Shown here one piece after another: positions 44,579 through 53,080 of a stretch of 64,000 bases of DNA (the first letter of the stretch is position 1; every line of letters begins with the position of its first letter). The position numbers and the translations under genes are program-made. This stretch comes from Ulvibacterium marinum (GTDB taxonomy: Bacteria > Bacteroidota > Bacteroidia > Flavobacteriales > Flavobacteriaceae): the NCBI RefSeq assembly GCF_003626755.1, contig NZ_RBCJ01000001.1:496001-560000 (forward strand), written 5' to 3'. A model generated the notes under the pieces. That model worked only from the letters and a program-made list of their open reading frames with translations. It had not been told where the DNA came from and made no database searches.

Positions 44579-45728
44579 TTTTTGGACGTCTTTTCTGATT
44601 CTTTCTTGATTTCCGATTCCTATTTTTTCTTCGCTTTGGTCTATCAAAACGGGTAAGACTGTCTTGACCTACAACATTTTCAAAGGCCATTTCTTCCTGA
44701 ACGGAATTATCGGCCACATATTCTTCCAAGCTGGCTACTTTTTCCTTTTTTTTATTCTTCTGAATAATTTCCAAAACCTGATCTTTGGAAAGTGCATGCC
44801 AATTAGAGGGTTCATTCCGGTAAGAGAACCATAAGGTAGATTTAAAGATATCCGCTTTTTGGCAGAAAGCCAATCCTTTTTCGGTTTGAAGTTTGGTATC
44901 TGAAGATGGGAAATCTGTTAAGGCCTCTAGATACATATCCAATTCATAATTGAGGCAACATTTAAGCTTACCACATTGGCCGGCCAATTTTTGGGGATTT
45001 AAGGATAACTGTTGATAACGTGCCGACGAAGTACTTACAGACCTAAAATCGGTCAACCACGTAGAGCAGCATAGTTCCCGGCCACAAGATCCAATTCCTC
45101 CCAGTCGTTGAGCTTCCTGTCGGTACCCTATCTGACGCATTTCTATGCGTATACCAAAGGCCTTGGCCATATCCTTTATCAGTTGGCGAAAATCTACGCG
45201 TTCCTCCGCAGTATAATAGAAAGTGGCCTTGGAGCCATCTCCCTGGAATTCAACATCCGAGATTTTCATTTGAAGACCCAATATAATGGCAATTTCCCTG
45301 GACCTTTTCTTGATTTCTTCTTCCCTGCCTCTACATTTCTGCCATTTATCGATGTCCTTTTGGGAAGCCCTGCGATATATTTTGGGAAGGTCAGGGGAAT
45401 GATGGTCTTCCTTTTTCTTTTTCATCTGGACCTTAACCAACTCACCTGTAAGGGTAACCATGCCAACATCGTGACCGGATTGCGCTTGGGTTGCTACAAC
45501 ATCACCAATGGACAGCGTTAGGTTTTCCGTATTTCTAAAGAACTCCTTTCTGCTATTTTTGAATCGGACTTCCACACAGTCAAACGGCTTTGCACCATTG
45601 GGAAGCGACATATTGGAAAGCCAATCGAAAACCGTCAATTTATTACAGCCATCCGTACCGCAAGTCCCGTTGTTCTTACATCCACGTGGCTGTCCGTCCT
45701 TAGCGGTCGAACAACTGCTACACCCCAT
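44571..45728 (-). CDS. ricT: PSP1/RicT family protein
   Basis: Codes for 385 aa. The N-terminal 35 residues are Cys-rich (MGCSSCSTAKDGQPRGCKNN and CGTDGCNK), then a PSP1 domain (RVDFRQLIKDMAKAFGIRIEMRQIGYRQEAQRLGGIGSCGRELCC, KLKCCLNYELDMY) and a basic C-terminal tail (KRRKNRNRKSRKNQKRR). In Bacillus RicT (YaaT) forms an Fe-S complex that helps RNA processing. In Bacteroidota its role is not established. First gene of the ricT-gldH-PBP1A operon. Confidence 0.93.
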   Translation of the reverse strand: MGCSSCSTAKDGQPRGCKNNGTCGTDGCNKLTVFDWLSNMSLPNGAKPFDCVEVRFKNSRKEFFRNTENLTLSIGDVVATQAQSGHDVGMVTLTGELVKVQMKKKKEDHHSPDLPKIYRRASQKDIDKWQKCRGREEEIKKRSREIAIILGLQMKISDVEFQGDGSKATFYYTAEERVDFRQLIKDMAKAFGIRIEMRQIGYRQEAQRLGGIGSCGRELCCSTWLTDFRSVSTSSARYQQLSLNPQKLAGQCGKLKCCLNYELDMYLEALTDFPSSDTKLQTEKGLAFCQKADIFKSTLWFSYRNEPSNWHALSKDQVLEIIQKNKKKEKVASLEEYVADNSVQEEMAFENVVGQDSLTRFDRPKRRKNRNRKSRKNQKRRPKNA

Positions 45729-45951
45729 ATTTAATATCTTGATTTGACCGAAATTGCCCTCAAAGCACTAAAATCTGCAGGATTCTCGATCAAAAAAGGT
45801 TCATATTTAACTTAAATGTAAAGGTAGTGATTTTTTAATTTGATGAAAAGTTATTCAATTCATGGGCATTGTTCGGGTAGATCAAAAAATTAAGTTTGAG
45901 CCTACTGAAATTTCGCATTTATTATTTCCCTGCACCTCCAAATTTTGGAGA

Positions 45952-46983
45952 TTATTTTTTGAATTTTAATACTTCTGAACGCCCTTTCTTGAAAATTTTG
46001 TTACTTACTACCTTTCCCTTGCGCAGTTTTTTTTGTTCTTCATAAGGAAGGTTGTGGACTTCCTTACAGTCGTCCGAACAGCAATCATCCATTTTCTTAG
46101 CGCATTCATCGCACTGGATGAACAAAAGATGGCAAGCCTCGTTGGCACAATTTACATGGTTGTCACAAGATCTACCGCATTGATGGCACTGGGCAATAAT
46201 ATCTTCCGAAATGCGTTCACCCCTGCGATGGTCAAAAACGAAATTCTTACCAAGGAATTTGTTCTCAAGTCCCTTTTTCTCTACCTGTCTGGCATAATCA
46301 ATGATTCCCCCCTCTAACTGATAGACTTGCTTAAACCCTTTGTGTTTATAATACGCACTGGCCTTTTCGCAACGAATACCCCCTGTACAATACATAACCA
46401 GTTTCTTATCCTCCTTATGGTTAGCCAAATCCCTTTCAATGATATCCAAGGAATCACGAAAGGTATCCACATCCGGGGTAATGGCATTTTTAAAATGGCC
46501 TATTTCACTCTCATAGTGGTTGCGCATATCTACTAACAGCGTATCCGGGTCATCAATGAGCTCGTTAAACAGCTCTGCGTCTACATGTATGCCCTTATCG
46601 GTGACGTCAAAAGTATGGTCGTTGAGGCCATCGGCAACAATTTTTTTACGGACTTTAATTTTTAGCTTTAGAAACGATTTGTTGTCCTGTTCAATGGCAA
46701 TGTTGAGACGAACATTTTCAAGGAACGAAATACTGTCCAGATGTGCCTTGAACGCCCCAAAGTTTTCAGCGGGAACGGATAGCTGGGCATTGATGCCCTC
46801 ATGGGCCACATAAATCCTACCTAGAACATCAAGCTCGTTCCAGTGTATGAACAAGTGGTTTCGAAAAATCAGCGGATTGCCAATTTGTGCATAGGAATAA
46901 AAAGAGATGGTCAGCCGTTCCTGTCCAGCTTTTTCAATAAGAGCAGCTCTTTCCTTTGCACTTAAGGTATTGTACAGTTGCAT
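45952..46983 (-). CDS. trhO: tRNA uridine hydroxylase TrhO, rhodanese family
   Basis: Codes for 343 aa. The N-terminal ferredoxin-like domain is followed by a rhodanese domain with the active-site CTGGIRCEKASAYY. The C-terminus adds a Cys-rich region (CHQCGRSCDNHVNCANEACH, CDECAKKMDDCCSDDC), likely metal-binding. TrhO (YceA) hydroxylates U34 of tRNA. Promoter sequences are visible 42 bp upstream. Confidence 0.93.
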   Translation of the reverse strand: MQLYNTLSAKERAALIEKAGQERLTISFYSYAQIGNPLIFRNHLFIHWNELDVLGRIYVAHEGINAQLSVPAENFGAFKAHLDSISFLENVRLNIAIEQDNKSFLKLKIKVRKKIVADGLNDHTFDVTDKGIHVDAELFNELIDDPDTLLVDMRNHYESEIGHFKNAITPDVDTFRDSLDIIERDLANHKEDKKLVMYCTGGIRCEKASAYYKHKGFKQVYQLEGGIIDYARQVEKKGLENKFLGKNFVFDHRRGERISEDIIAQCHQCGRSCDNHVNCANEACHLLFIQCDECAKKMDDCCSDDCKEVHNLPYEEQKKLRKGKVVSNKIFKKGRSEVLKFKK

Positions 46984-47024
46984 GCTATACCAATAGTTTA
47001 AGTTAAAAGAATGATTTTGATGTA

Positions 47025-47053
47025 CAAAGGTAAGATAATATGGAAAACTCCAA
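47025..47053 (-). promoter_or_regulatory. Candidate trhO promoter
   Basis: Minus-strand -7 element TACCTTTG (47025-47032) matches TAnnTTTG exactly; a TTG (47051-47053) lies 18 nt upstream. The leader would be about 35 nt to the trhO start at 46983. Confidence 0.6.
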
Positions 47054-47138
47054 GACGGTTCGAAGAGACTCCGTTAGGAAAAGAGTAGTGACATTATCCA
47101 TGACTATGAACAAAAAAAATACGCAGTCATCAATAAAA

Positions 47139-47165
47139 AAGAGCCTTGAACTGTTCAAGACTCTT
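47139..47165 (-). terminator. Minus-strand terminator upstream of trhO
   Basis: A stem (AAGAG/CTCTT joined to CTTGAA/TTCAAG by a mismatch) with a 3-nt loop is followed on the minus strand by TTTTTTATTG. On the plus strand there is no T-tract. It would end a transcript that begins in the 200 bp between it and recA. Two tiny ORFs lie there (12 and about 21 codons) but none is convincing. Confidence 0.5.
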
Positions 47166-47326
47166 CATCGGCCATCCCATTTTTCTTTTTCATAGCATTC
47201 TTTAAAAAAATGCAAAAAGGAAATGGCCACCGCTGCCCATTGCCACTAAAAACAATGGTTTATGTATTGAGTTAGTACCGGCGATTTTTAACTAGATGCA
47301 GGTTTTCCAAAAAGGTTGCGTCCCCA

Positions 47327-47357
47327 TTGCGATATGCAAAAAGAAATGGTATTTTAG
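47327..47357 (+). promoter_or_regulatory. Candidate recA promoter
   Basis: TTG at 47327-47329 and TATTTTAG at 47350-47357 are 20 nt apart; the second element differs from TAnnTTTG at one position. The start codon at 47378 would follow a leader of about 15 nt. No LexA-type box was identified. Confidence 0.5.
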
Positions 47358-47377
47358 CGTCCTTAATCAAAGATAAC

Positions 47378-48382
47378 ATGAGCTCCGAAAAAGACGCCAA
47401 ATTAAAGGCTTTAAAACTTACCTTGGATAAACTGGACAAAACGTATGGCAAAGGTGCCGTAATGAAAATGGGCGATAGTGTGGTTGAAGAAGTTGAGGTA
47501 ATCCCTTCCGGTTCCTTGGGTCTTGATATTGCGTTGGGCGTCGGGGGCTATCCAAGAGGAAGGGTCATCGAAATCTATGGCCCCGAATCATCTGGAAAGA
47601 CCACCTTAACGCTACATGCCATAGCCGAAGCTCAAAAAAATGGGGGGATTGCAGCCTTTATAGATGCAGAACATGCCTTTGACCGCTTCTATGCCCAGAA
47701 GTTGGGTGTAGATATTGACAACCTCATCATATCCCAGCCTGATAACGGAGAGCAGGCCTTGGAGATTGCCGATAATCTTATTCGTTCCGGCGCAATAGAC
47801 ATTGTAATTGTCGATTCTGTTGCCGCACTTACCCCAAAGAGTGAAATTGAAGGCGAAATGGGGGATTCCAAAATGGGGCTACACGCCAGACTCATGTCCC
47901 AGGCCTTACGGAAATTAACGGGATCTATAAGCAAAACCCACTGTACAGTTATCTTCATCAACCAATTACGGGAAAAAATCGGAGTTATGTTTGGCAATCC
48001 GGAGACTACCACGGGAGGTAACGCATTGAAGTTTTATGCTTCCGTTCGACTTGATATTCGTAGATCTACCCAGATCAAGGATACCGACGGTTCTGTACAA
48101 GGTAACAAAACACGGGTAAAAGTAGTCAAGAACAAGGTGGCCCCTCCCTTTAAGACCGCAGAGTTTGATATTATGTATGGCGAGGGAATTTCCAAGGTTG
48201 GGGAAATCATAGATTTAGGCGTTGAATACGAAATCGTAAAAAAGAGCGGTTCGTGGTTCAGTTATGGTGATACCAAACTGGGCCAGGGACGAGATGCCGT
48301 AAAATCACTGCTCATGGATAATCCCGAACTTTTTGAGGAATTAGAAGGTAAAATACGGGAAGCGATAAACGCCTTAAAATAG
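47378..48382 (+). CDS. recA: Recombinase RecA
   Basis: The ATG at 47378 ([19 protein letters not shown]) gives 334 aa, as in other Flavobacteriaceae; a TTG-initiated extension at 47327 overlaps the promoter and was rejected. Walker A is [16 protein letters not shown], Walker [13 protein letters not shown], and the L2 and C-terminal regions are complete ([37 protein letters not shown]). RecA catalyses strand exchange in recombination and induces the SOS response where present. A short hairpin (48413-48429) lies 30 bp downstream. Confidence 0.98.
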   Translation: MSSEKDAKLKALKLTLDKLDKTYGKGAVMKMGDSVVEEVEVIPSGSLGLDIALGVGGYPRGRVIEIYGPESSGKTTLTLHAIAEAQKNGGIAAFIDAEHAFDRFYAQKLGVDIDNLIISQPDNGEQALEIADNLIRSGAIDIVIVDSVAALTPKSEIEGEMGDSKMGLHARLMSQALRKLTGSISKTHCTVIFINQLREKIGVMFGNPETTTGGNALKFYASVRLDIRRSTQIKDTDGSVQGNKTRVKVVKNKVAPPFKTAEFDIMYGEGISKVGEIIDLGVEYEIVKKSGSWFSYGDTKLGQGRDAVKSLLMDNPELFEELEGKIREAINALK

Positions 48383-48412
48383 CATACAACTTCTCTTTTT
48401 GGTAAAAAAGCA

Positions 48413-48429
48413 TAGGGGTTTTTCCCCTA
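48413..48429 (+). terminator. Weak hairpin after recA
   Basis: Arms TAGGGG and CCCCTA enclose five T. There is no T-tract after the stem, so it may be a weak or Rho-aided terminator. It lies 31 bp beyond the recA stop codon. Confidence 0.35.
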
Positions 48430-48546
48430 ATGTCTTAAGCGCATTGATGCTAAGGTGTTGGATTAAACGCAATTTTAGTACATCATAACGTATATTTACG
48501 CAACCTTTGCCTTTTCTTTACATCTTAGAAGAAAACCCAATTGCCA

Positions 48547-48957
48547 ATGAAAAGTTATCGTATAATTTTTTATTCCCTTTTGGTGCTTGGCCTTAGTTCT
48601 TGCAATTTGGGGGATGATGGGCCAAACTTTCATTTTACGGCCTTACAGATTACGAGTGCGGAACTTCCCGAATCATTTGATCTCAATGGGACTTACGAAA
48701 TCAAGGTTACCTATGTAAGACCGGACGGCTGTACTTTTTTTGAAGGTTTTGACTTTGTCAAAGAGGATGTCACCGTCCGTAATGTGGTAGCGGTGGGTTC
48801 GGTACGGACAGATCAAGCCTGTACCGCAGCGGTTGAGGAGGAGGAAGCCACCTTTGTTTTTGTCGTGCTATTCGATGAGCCGTACACCTTTAGGTTCTGG
48901 CAAGGAACTGAAGATGGCACGGATGAGTATTTTGAAGTGGAAGTACCTGTTAACTAA
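48547..48957 (+). CDS. Small lipoprotein, unknown function
   Basis: Starting at ATG 48547 gives 136 aa with a lipoprotein signal (IIFYSLLVLGLSSC-NLG). The mature part is beta-rich (LQITSAELPESFDLNGTYEIKVTYVRPDGCTFFEGF, and VVLFDEPYTFRFWQG) with two Cys that may form a disulfide. No known domain was recognised. It lies 27 bp upstream of an ECF sigma gene and may be part of the same transcript. Confidence 0.75.
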   Translation: MKSYRIIFYSLLVLGLSSCNLGDDGPNFHFTALQITSAELPESFDLNGTYEIKVTYVRPDGCTFFEGFDFVKEDVTVRNVVAVGSVRTDQACTAAVEEEEATFVFVVLFDEPYTFRFWQGTEDGTDEYFEVEVPVN

Positions 48958-48984
48958 TTAAAGCAACAAAATCTAACCAACATT

Positions 48985-49554
48985 TTGAGTCTGGAAGAAC
49001 TCATAGCCAATTGTAAAAAGGGTAACAGAAGAGCGCAAGAACAGCTATATAGGAAATACTCCGATATACTGTTCGGTATATGCCTTAAATATTCCCGTAA
49101 TAGAACTGAGGCAGAAGATAGTCTTCATGACAGTTTTATTACCATTTTTGACAAGATTGGTCAATACCGCTCCAAGGGCTCTTTTGAAGGATGGATAAAA
49201 CGTATAACCGTGAATACCGTATTGCAAAAGTATCGCAAGGAGGAACACCTAAAAGTGGTTACTGAGAATATTGGCGAAGAAGTAGAATTTGAATCCGAAG
49301 GTTATGCGGACATCGGCTTGCAGACGTTGCTAAAATACATCCAAGAGCTACCTAATAAATACAGACTAACCTTTAATTTATATGTATTGGACGGCTATTC
49401 CCATAAAGAAATCAGTAAACTATTGGGAACGTCTCCAGGAACATCAAAATCAAACCTTGCCCGTGCAAGGACCATTTTAAAAGAAAAAATTGAAACCGAA
49501 ACGACCCGGTCAATAATCGGCATTTTGATTATTGCAGTAGTGGGCACCCTATAA
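48985..49554 (+). CDS. ECF-type RNA polymerase sigma factor
   Basis: Codes for 189 aa from a TTG start at 48985 (LSLEELIANCKKGNRRAQ); no ATG is near. Region 2 is EQLYRKYSDILFGICLKYSRNRTEAEDSLHDSFITIFDKIGQYRSKGSFEGWIKRI and region 4 YRLTFNLYVLDGYSHKEISKLLGTSPGTSKSNLARARTIL, both of sigma70 ECF type. The C-terminal tail ends in hydrophobic residues (SIIGILIIAVVGTL), unusual for a soluble sigma factor; it may be a short membrane anchor. The following gene may be its regulator or target. Confidence 0.93.
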   Translation: MSLEELIANCKKGNRRAQEQLYRKYSDILFGICLKYSRNRTEAEDSLHDSFITIFDKIGQYRSKGSFEGWIKRITVNTVLQKYRKEEHLKVVTENIGEEVEFESEGYADIGLQTLLKYIQELPNKYRLTFNLYVLDGYSHKEISKLLGTSPGTSKSNLARARTILKEKIETETTRSIIGILIIAVVGTL

Positions 49555-49613
49555 AGAAACTATAAACCGGGTTCGGAAAAAGAAAACATGAACATTGCTT
49601 AAGTCATTGTAAA

Positions 49614-51197
49614 ATGAACAAAAAGAACTTAGACACATTGTTCCAAAGAAAATTCAAGGATTTCAAGGAAAAACCGGACGAGAAAGTCTGGGAATCCATT
49701 GAAGCCTCATTGGACAAAAAGAAAAAATCCCATAAAGTGATTCCCCTTTGGTGGAAATTGGGTGGAGTGGCCGCCGTATTGGCCCTACTTATTTACGTTA
49801 TTGATCCCTTGGGGAATTCCCCTGAACAGGATATTATAATCACGGATATTGAAAATACCGATGTTCAAGATGTGGAGCAAACCAAAGGAGAAAAGGAAAC
49901 GGATTCCTCCTCTCCACAAGGTTCCATTGAAACTGAGGTTGCAGATGTTGATATGACTAACGACGAAGAAACCATAGATACAATCGATCGAACAGAGGAC
50001 AAAAATGCGGCCGTTGCAGATACCCAGGAAAATCCGGCGGATTCCCGTTTAGACAAAATCAATAAAGGGAAAAATGATATCATCTCGGAAAAAAATCGAC
50101 AAGGCGAGGCCATTCAAATTACAGATTCCCAAAAAGACAAGCGACAAAATCAAGCGGATACGGATAATTTCCAACTTAAGAATAGCCCTAATCTTGTTCC
50201 CAAAAATGAAAATAAAGCCGTTGTTATTTCAAATACTGATTTAGATGGCGAAAAAGGAAAAGAAATGGAGTCCATCCCTGATTCGGAAACCGATCCTGCC
50301 AAAGTATCACCCAAAGACAATCTAAAGTATACATCGGAGGAAGGTATTGCAAAAACAGGAGAAGAGATAACGAAGGAGGCTGAGCAGGACAATAATAAAT
50401 CAATTTTCGATGAAATTGAAGAGCAACAAGAAGATGAGGCCATAGCAGAGGTAAAAAGTAGTAAATGGTCCGCAGGACCCAGCATTGCACCCGTCTATTA
50501 TAATGCTATCGGTGAGGGATCTCCCGTACACTCCATTTTTGTTCCCAATTCAAAGTCCGGGGATATCAATTTAAGTTATGGTCTTACGGTGGCCTATGAA
50601 ATCAGTGATAGGTTAAGCATTCGTTCAGGGCTTCATAGGGTAGATTATGGTTACGATACCAACGATGTAGAATTTTCCTCCTCCCTTCAGGCTTCCGCCG
50701 AAGGGCAAATTGATAATATAGATTATACCTTTACTTCCAAAACCTTAGTGGTACAAAGCAAGGCTAACGGCATTTCCAATGCCGTGGCCGATCCAGAAGC
50801 AGCACTTTTGGATATAGCCGCCCAGAATCCGGCACGGAACGGAATTATGGCCCAACAGTTCGGATATCTTGAAGTGCCCGTGGAACTTAACTACGCCCTT
50901 CTGGATAGGAAATTTGGTATAAATCTAATCGGTGGGGTAAGCTCCTTGTTCCTAGTAGATAATGCGGTTACCCTTACCTCAGAGGGGCTTACCACAGAAG
51001 TGGGAGAGGCCAATAATGTCAATAATGTAAACTTTAGTACCAATGTAGGTTTTGGCCTCAATTATAGATTTACACCTAAATTACAGTTTAATCTGGAGCC
51101 TATTTTTAAGTATCAACTGAATACCTTCTCAGAAACTGCTGGGGATTTCCAACCGTTTTCGGTGGGCGTATATAGTGGATTGAGTTTTAAATTCTAA
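49614..51197 (+). CDS. Anti-sigma-like protein fused to outer-membrane beta-barrel
   Basis: Codes for 527 aa. Residues 1-43 are polar and lysine-rich (LFQRKFKDFKEKPDEKVWESIE), residues about 46-63 form a membrane helix (WWKLGGVAAVLALLIYVI), residues about 70-285 are a low-complexity acidic linker rich in Asp, Glu, Asn and Lys, and the C-terminal 240 residues form a beta-barrel that ends in GVYSGLSFKF (aromatic last residue). The N-terminal layout is that of anti-sigma factors that follow ECF sigma genes; the C-terminal part is PorT-like. One chain would thus span the inner membrane and the outer membrane, with the acidic linker crossing the periplasm. The gene follows the sigma gene by 59 bp. 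Confidence 0.8.
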   Translation: MNKKNLDTLFQRKFKDFKEKPDEKVWESIEASLDKKKKSHKVIPLWWKLGGVAAVLALLIYVIDPLGNSPEQDIIITDIENTDVQDVEQTKGEKETDSSSPQGSIETEVADVDMTNDEETIDTIDRTEDKNAAVADTQENPADSRLDKINKGKNDIISEKNRQGEAIQITDSQKDKRQNQADTDNFQLKNSPNLVPKNENKAVVISNTDLDGEKGKEMESIPDSETDPAKVSPKDNLKYTSEEGIAKTGEEITKEAEQDNNKSIFDEIEEQQEDEAIAEVKSSKWSAGPSIAPVYYNAIGEGSPVHSIFVPNSKSGDINLSYGLTVAYEISDRLSIRSGLHRVDYGYDTNDVEFSSSLQASAEGQIDNIDYTFTSKTLVVQSKANGISNAVADPEAALLDIAAQNPARNGIMAQQFGYLEVPVELNYALLDRKFGINLIGGVSSLFLVDNAVTLTSEGLTTEVGEANNVNNVNFSTNVGFGLNYRFTPKLQFNLEPIFKYQLNTFSETAGDFQPFSVGVYSGLSFKF

Positions 51198-51214
51198 TGA
51201 TGTTGGTTAGGTAA

Positions 51215-51275
51215 GTCGTTGTACCCTCAACGACTACTAATTCGCCTCGACAGCTTTGTCGAGGCGTTTTCATTT
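51215..51275 (+). terminator. Tandem hairpins, terminator of the sigma operon
   Basis: The first hairpin pairs GTCGTTG with CAACGAC (51215-51234). The second pairs CGCCTCGACA with TGTCGAGGCG (51243-51266) around GCTT and is followed by TTTTCATTTTT. The second is a strong Rho-independent terminator that also faces the convergent plsC gene, whose stop lies inside its T-tract. Confidence 0.85.
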
Positions 51276-52004
51276 TTGTAAATCCATTAAAATTAGACCG
51301 CGGACCTGTTCCCTTAGTTTCCCTTTATCTTCCTCGGTCAAGGATTGCGTCTCAAAAAAGGGATGTACTTTTACCCGTAGCACACCTGGGCCTCCGCTAA
51401 AAAAAGTAAAGGGGAACCGTTTTTTACCATCAAAAAAGGTCATGGGCACAATAGGAATACCATGGGCAATGGCCATTTTGAACGCCCCATCCTTAAATTC
51501 GTCCAAGATGACGTGTTCCTCGGGGACACCACCTTCGGGAAAGATGCAAATACTTAGCCCTTGGTTCAAACGCCGTTGCGCCCTTCTATAAACTCCCGTT
51601 CTGCTTCGCGTATCTTCCCGATCTACCATGATACAGACCCGTTTATAAAAAAATCCGAACAACGGGATTTTAACCAATTCCTTTTTGCCCACGAAAACAA
51701 AAGGACTTCTGCTTATCCATAGCATAAGCATAATGTCCAACATACTCGTATGATTGGCCACAAGCATATAACTTCTGCCTTTTTCCATATGCCGCCCGCG
51801 TACAATTTGGGGCGGACAGCCCATACCATAAAGAATAGGGATGGCCCACAGGTTTCGGGCCATCCAAAAAAATTGGGGGTAGTTTCTTTCTGAAAAAGTA
51901 AACGCCAAAAGGAATGGAAAAAAGATAAGGATAGGTACTGCCACCAAGATATAGAACCAAATACGGTACAGCGTCTGGCCTATTTTTTTTAGTAATGCGA
52001 GCAT
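51270..52004 (-). CDS. plsC: 1-acyl-sn-glycerol-3-phosphate acyltransferase family protein
   Basis: Starting at ATG 52004 (MLALLKKIGQTLYRIWFYI) gives 244 aa. The acyltransferase motifs are ANHTSMLDIML (HxxxxD), FVGKKELVKIPLFGFFYKR, FPEGGVPEEHV and IVPMTFFDG. An N-terminal membrane helix (IWFYILVAVPILIFFPFLLAF) anchors it at the inner membrane. It adds the second acyl chain in phosphatidic acid synthesis. Divergent from trpS; longer readings overlap the trpS coding region and were rejected. Confidence 0.92.
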   Translation of the reverse strand: MLALLKKIGQTLYRIWFYILVAVPILIFFPFLLAFTFSERNYPQFFWMARNLWAIPILYGMGCPPQIVRGRHMEKGRSYMLVANHTSMLDIMLMLWISRSPFVFVGKKELVKIPLFGFFYKRVCIMVDREDTRSRTGVYRRAQRRLNQGLSICIFPEGGVPEEHVILDEFKDGAFKMAIAHGIPIVPMTFFDGKKRFPFTFFSGGPGVLRVKVHPFFETQSLTEEDKGKLREQVRGLILMDLQK

Positions 52005-52029
52005 ACAGCCAAAAATAGCTATTTTGCCT

Positions 52030-52057
52030 TTGTTTTTTCTGATTTCTTTTACCTTTG
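52030..52057 (+). promoter_or_regulatory. Candidate trpS promoter
   Basis: TACCTTTG (52050-52057) matches TAnnTTTG fully; TTG at 52030-52032 lies 17 nt upstream, with an alternative TTG at 52024-52026 (23 nt). Leader about 15 nt to the ATG at 52078. Confidence 0.5.
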
Positions 52058-52077
52058 CCTCTCTTTGAACTAAGCTT

Positions 52078-53046
52078 ATGGCACGAATTTTAACGGGTAT
52101 ACAAAGTACGGGAACCCCACATTTGGGGAATATTCTTGGAGCGATAATTCCAGCAATAGGGATGGCCGCTGATTCCAAAAACGAGTCCTTTCTCTTTATT
52201 GCGGACATGCATTCGCTTACCCAGATAAAGGATGGGAACCAACTGCGTAATAATACGTATGCAACCGCCGCTGCTTGGATGGCCTTTGGGCTGGATGCGG
52301 AAAAAACAGTTTTTTATAGACAAAGTGATGTGCCTCAGGTCACCGAGCTGGCATGGTACCTCAGTTGCTTTTTTCCTTACCAAAGATTGACCTTGGCCCA
52401 TTCCTTTAAAGACAAGGCAGGTCGATTGGAGGATGTAAATGCCGGACTCTTTTCCTATCCCATATTGATGGCAGCCGATATCTTGTTATATGATGCCAAC
52501 ATTGTTCCTGTTGGTAAGGATCAATTGCAACATCTGGAAATGACCCGCGACATCGCTTCACGATTCCACGCCCAATTGGGTGAAACCTTTGTATTACCGG
52601 AAGCCAAGGTACAGGAAGAAACCATGTATGTCCCCGGTACGGACGGGGAAAAGATGAGCAAAAGCAAGGGCAACCTTATCGATATCTTTCAACCAGATAA
52701 AAAACTACGCAAGCAAGTAATGGGCATAGTTACCGATAGTAAGGCGCTCAAAGAACCCAAGAATCCTTCAACGGACAATGTATTTGCACTCTATAAAATA
52801 TTGGCCAGTGTGGAACAGATCGAGGAAATGAGCGCTAATTACCTAGCGGGCGATTATGGATACGGGCATGCCAAACAAGCTTTGTTCGAACTTATGCTAC
52901 AGAAGTTCGGTGATGCCCGCGATAAATTTGAGTATTATATGACCCATCTGGAAGAGGTGGACGAAGCCCTGGCCCTTGGGGCTCAAAAGGCCAAAAAAGT
53001 GGCTGACGAAGTTTTGTACAGGGTCCGTGGGAAATTAGGGTATTAA
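52078..53046 (+). CDS. trpS: Tryptophan--tRNA ligase
   Basis: Codes for 322 aa, the class I synthetase that charges tRNA-Trp. The HIGH-like motif is TGTPHLGNILGAI near residue 12, and the KMSKS motif is GEKMSKSKGNLIDIF near residue 194. Conserved AHSFKDKAGRLEDVNAGLFSYPILMAADILLYDA lines the Trp site. It is the last recognisable gene before a separate secreted-protein gene. Confidence 0.97.
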   Translation: MARILTGIQSTGTPHLGNILGAIIPAIGMAADSKNESFLFIADMHSLTQIKDGNQLRNNTYATAAAWMAFGLDAEKTVFYRQSDVPQVTELAWYLSCFFPYQRLTLAHSFKDKAGRLEDVNAGLFSYPILMAADILLYDANIVPVGKDQLQHLEMTRDIASRFHAQLGETFVLPEAKVQEETMYVPGTDGEKMSKSKGNLIDIFQPDKKLRKQVMGIVTDSKALKEPKNPSTDNVFALYKILASVEQIEEMSANYLAGDYGYGHAKQALFELMLQKFGDARDKFEYYMTHLEEVDEALALGAQKAKKVADEVLYRVRGKLGY

Positions 53047-53054
53047 TTCGTATA

Positions 53055-53078
53055 TTAAAGCGTCCGTCAACGCTTTAA
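53055..53078 (+). promoter_or_regulatory. Inverted repeat just upstream of the TonB-plug gene
   Basis: Arms TTAAAGCG and CGCTTTAA (8 bp, perfect) enclose TCCGTCAA. The repeat starts 9 bp after the trpS stop and ends 2 bp before the next ATG at 53081. It lacks a T-tract, so it may act as a weak terminator of trpS or as an RNA hairpin that covers the ribosome binding site of the next gene. Confidence 0.45.
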
Positions 53079-53080
53079 CC

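Larger units (their letters stand above)
46984..47377. other. Intergenic region between trhO and recA
   Basis: This 394-bp divergent gap contains the trhO promoter, the minus-strand terminator at 47139-47165 and the recA promoter at 47327-47357. No credible protein gene is seen. A short RNA may be made from the 47166-47330 stretch on the minus strand, because the terminator there has no other obvious source. Confidence 0.45.

Noticed and set aside
47166-47251. Tiny minus-strand ORFs between trhO and recA (12 and about 21 codons).
   Set aside because: No start context, no conservation can be judged, and one relies on a GTG start. They are mentioned only as possible sources of the short transcript.
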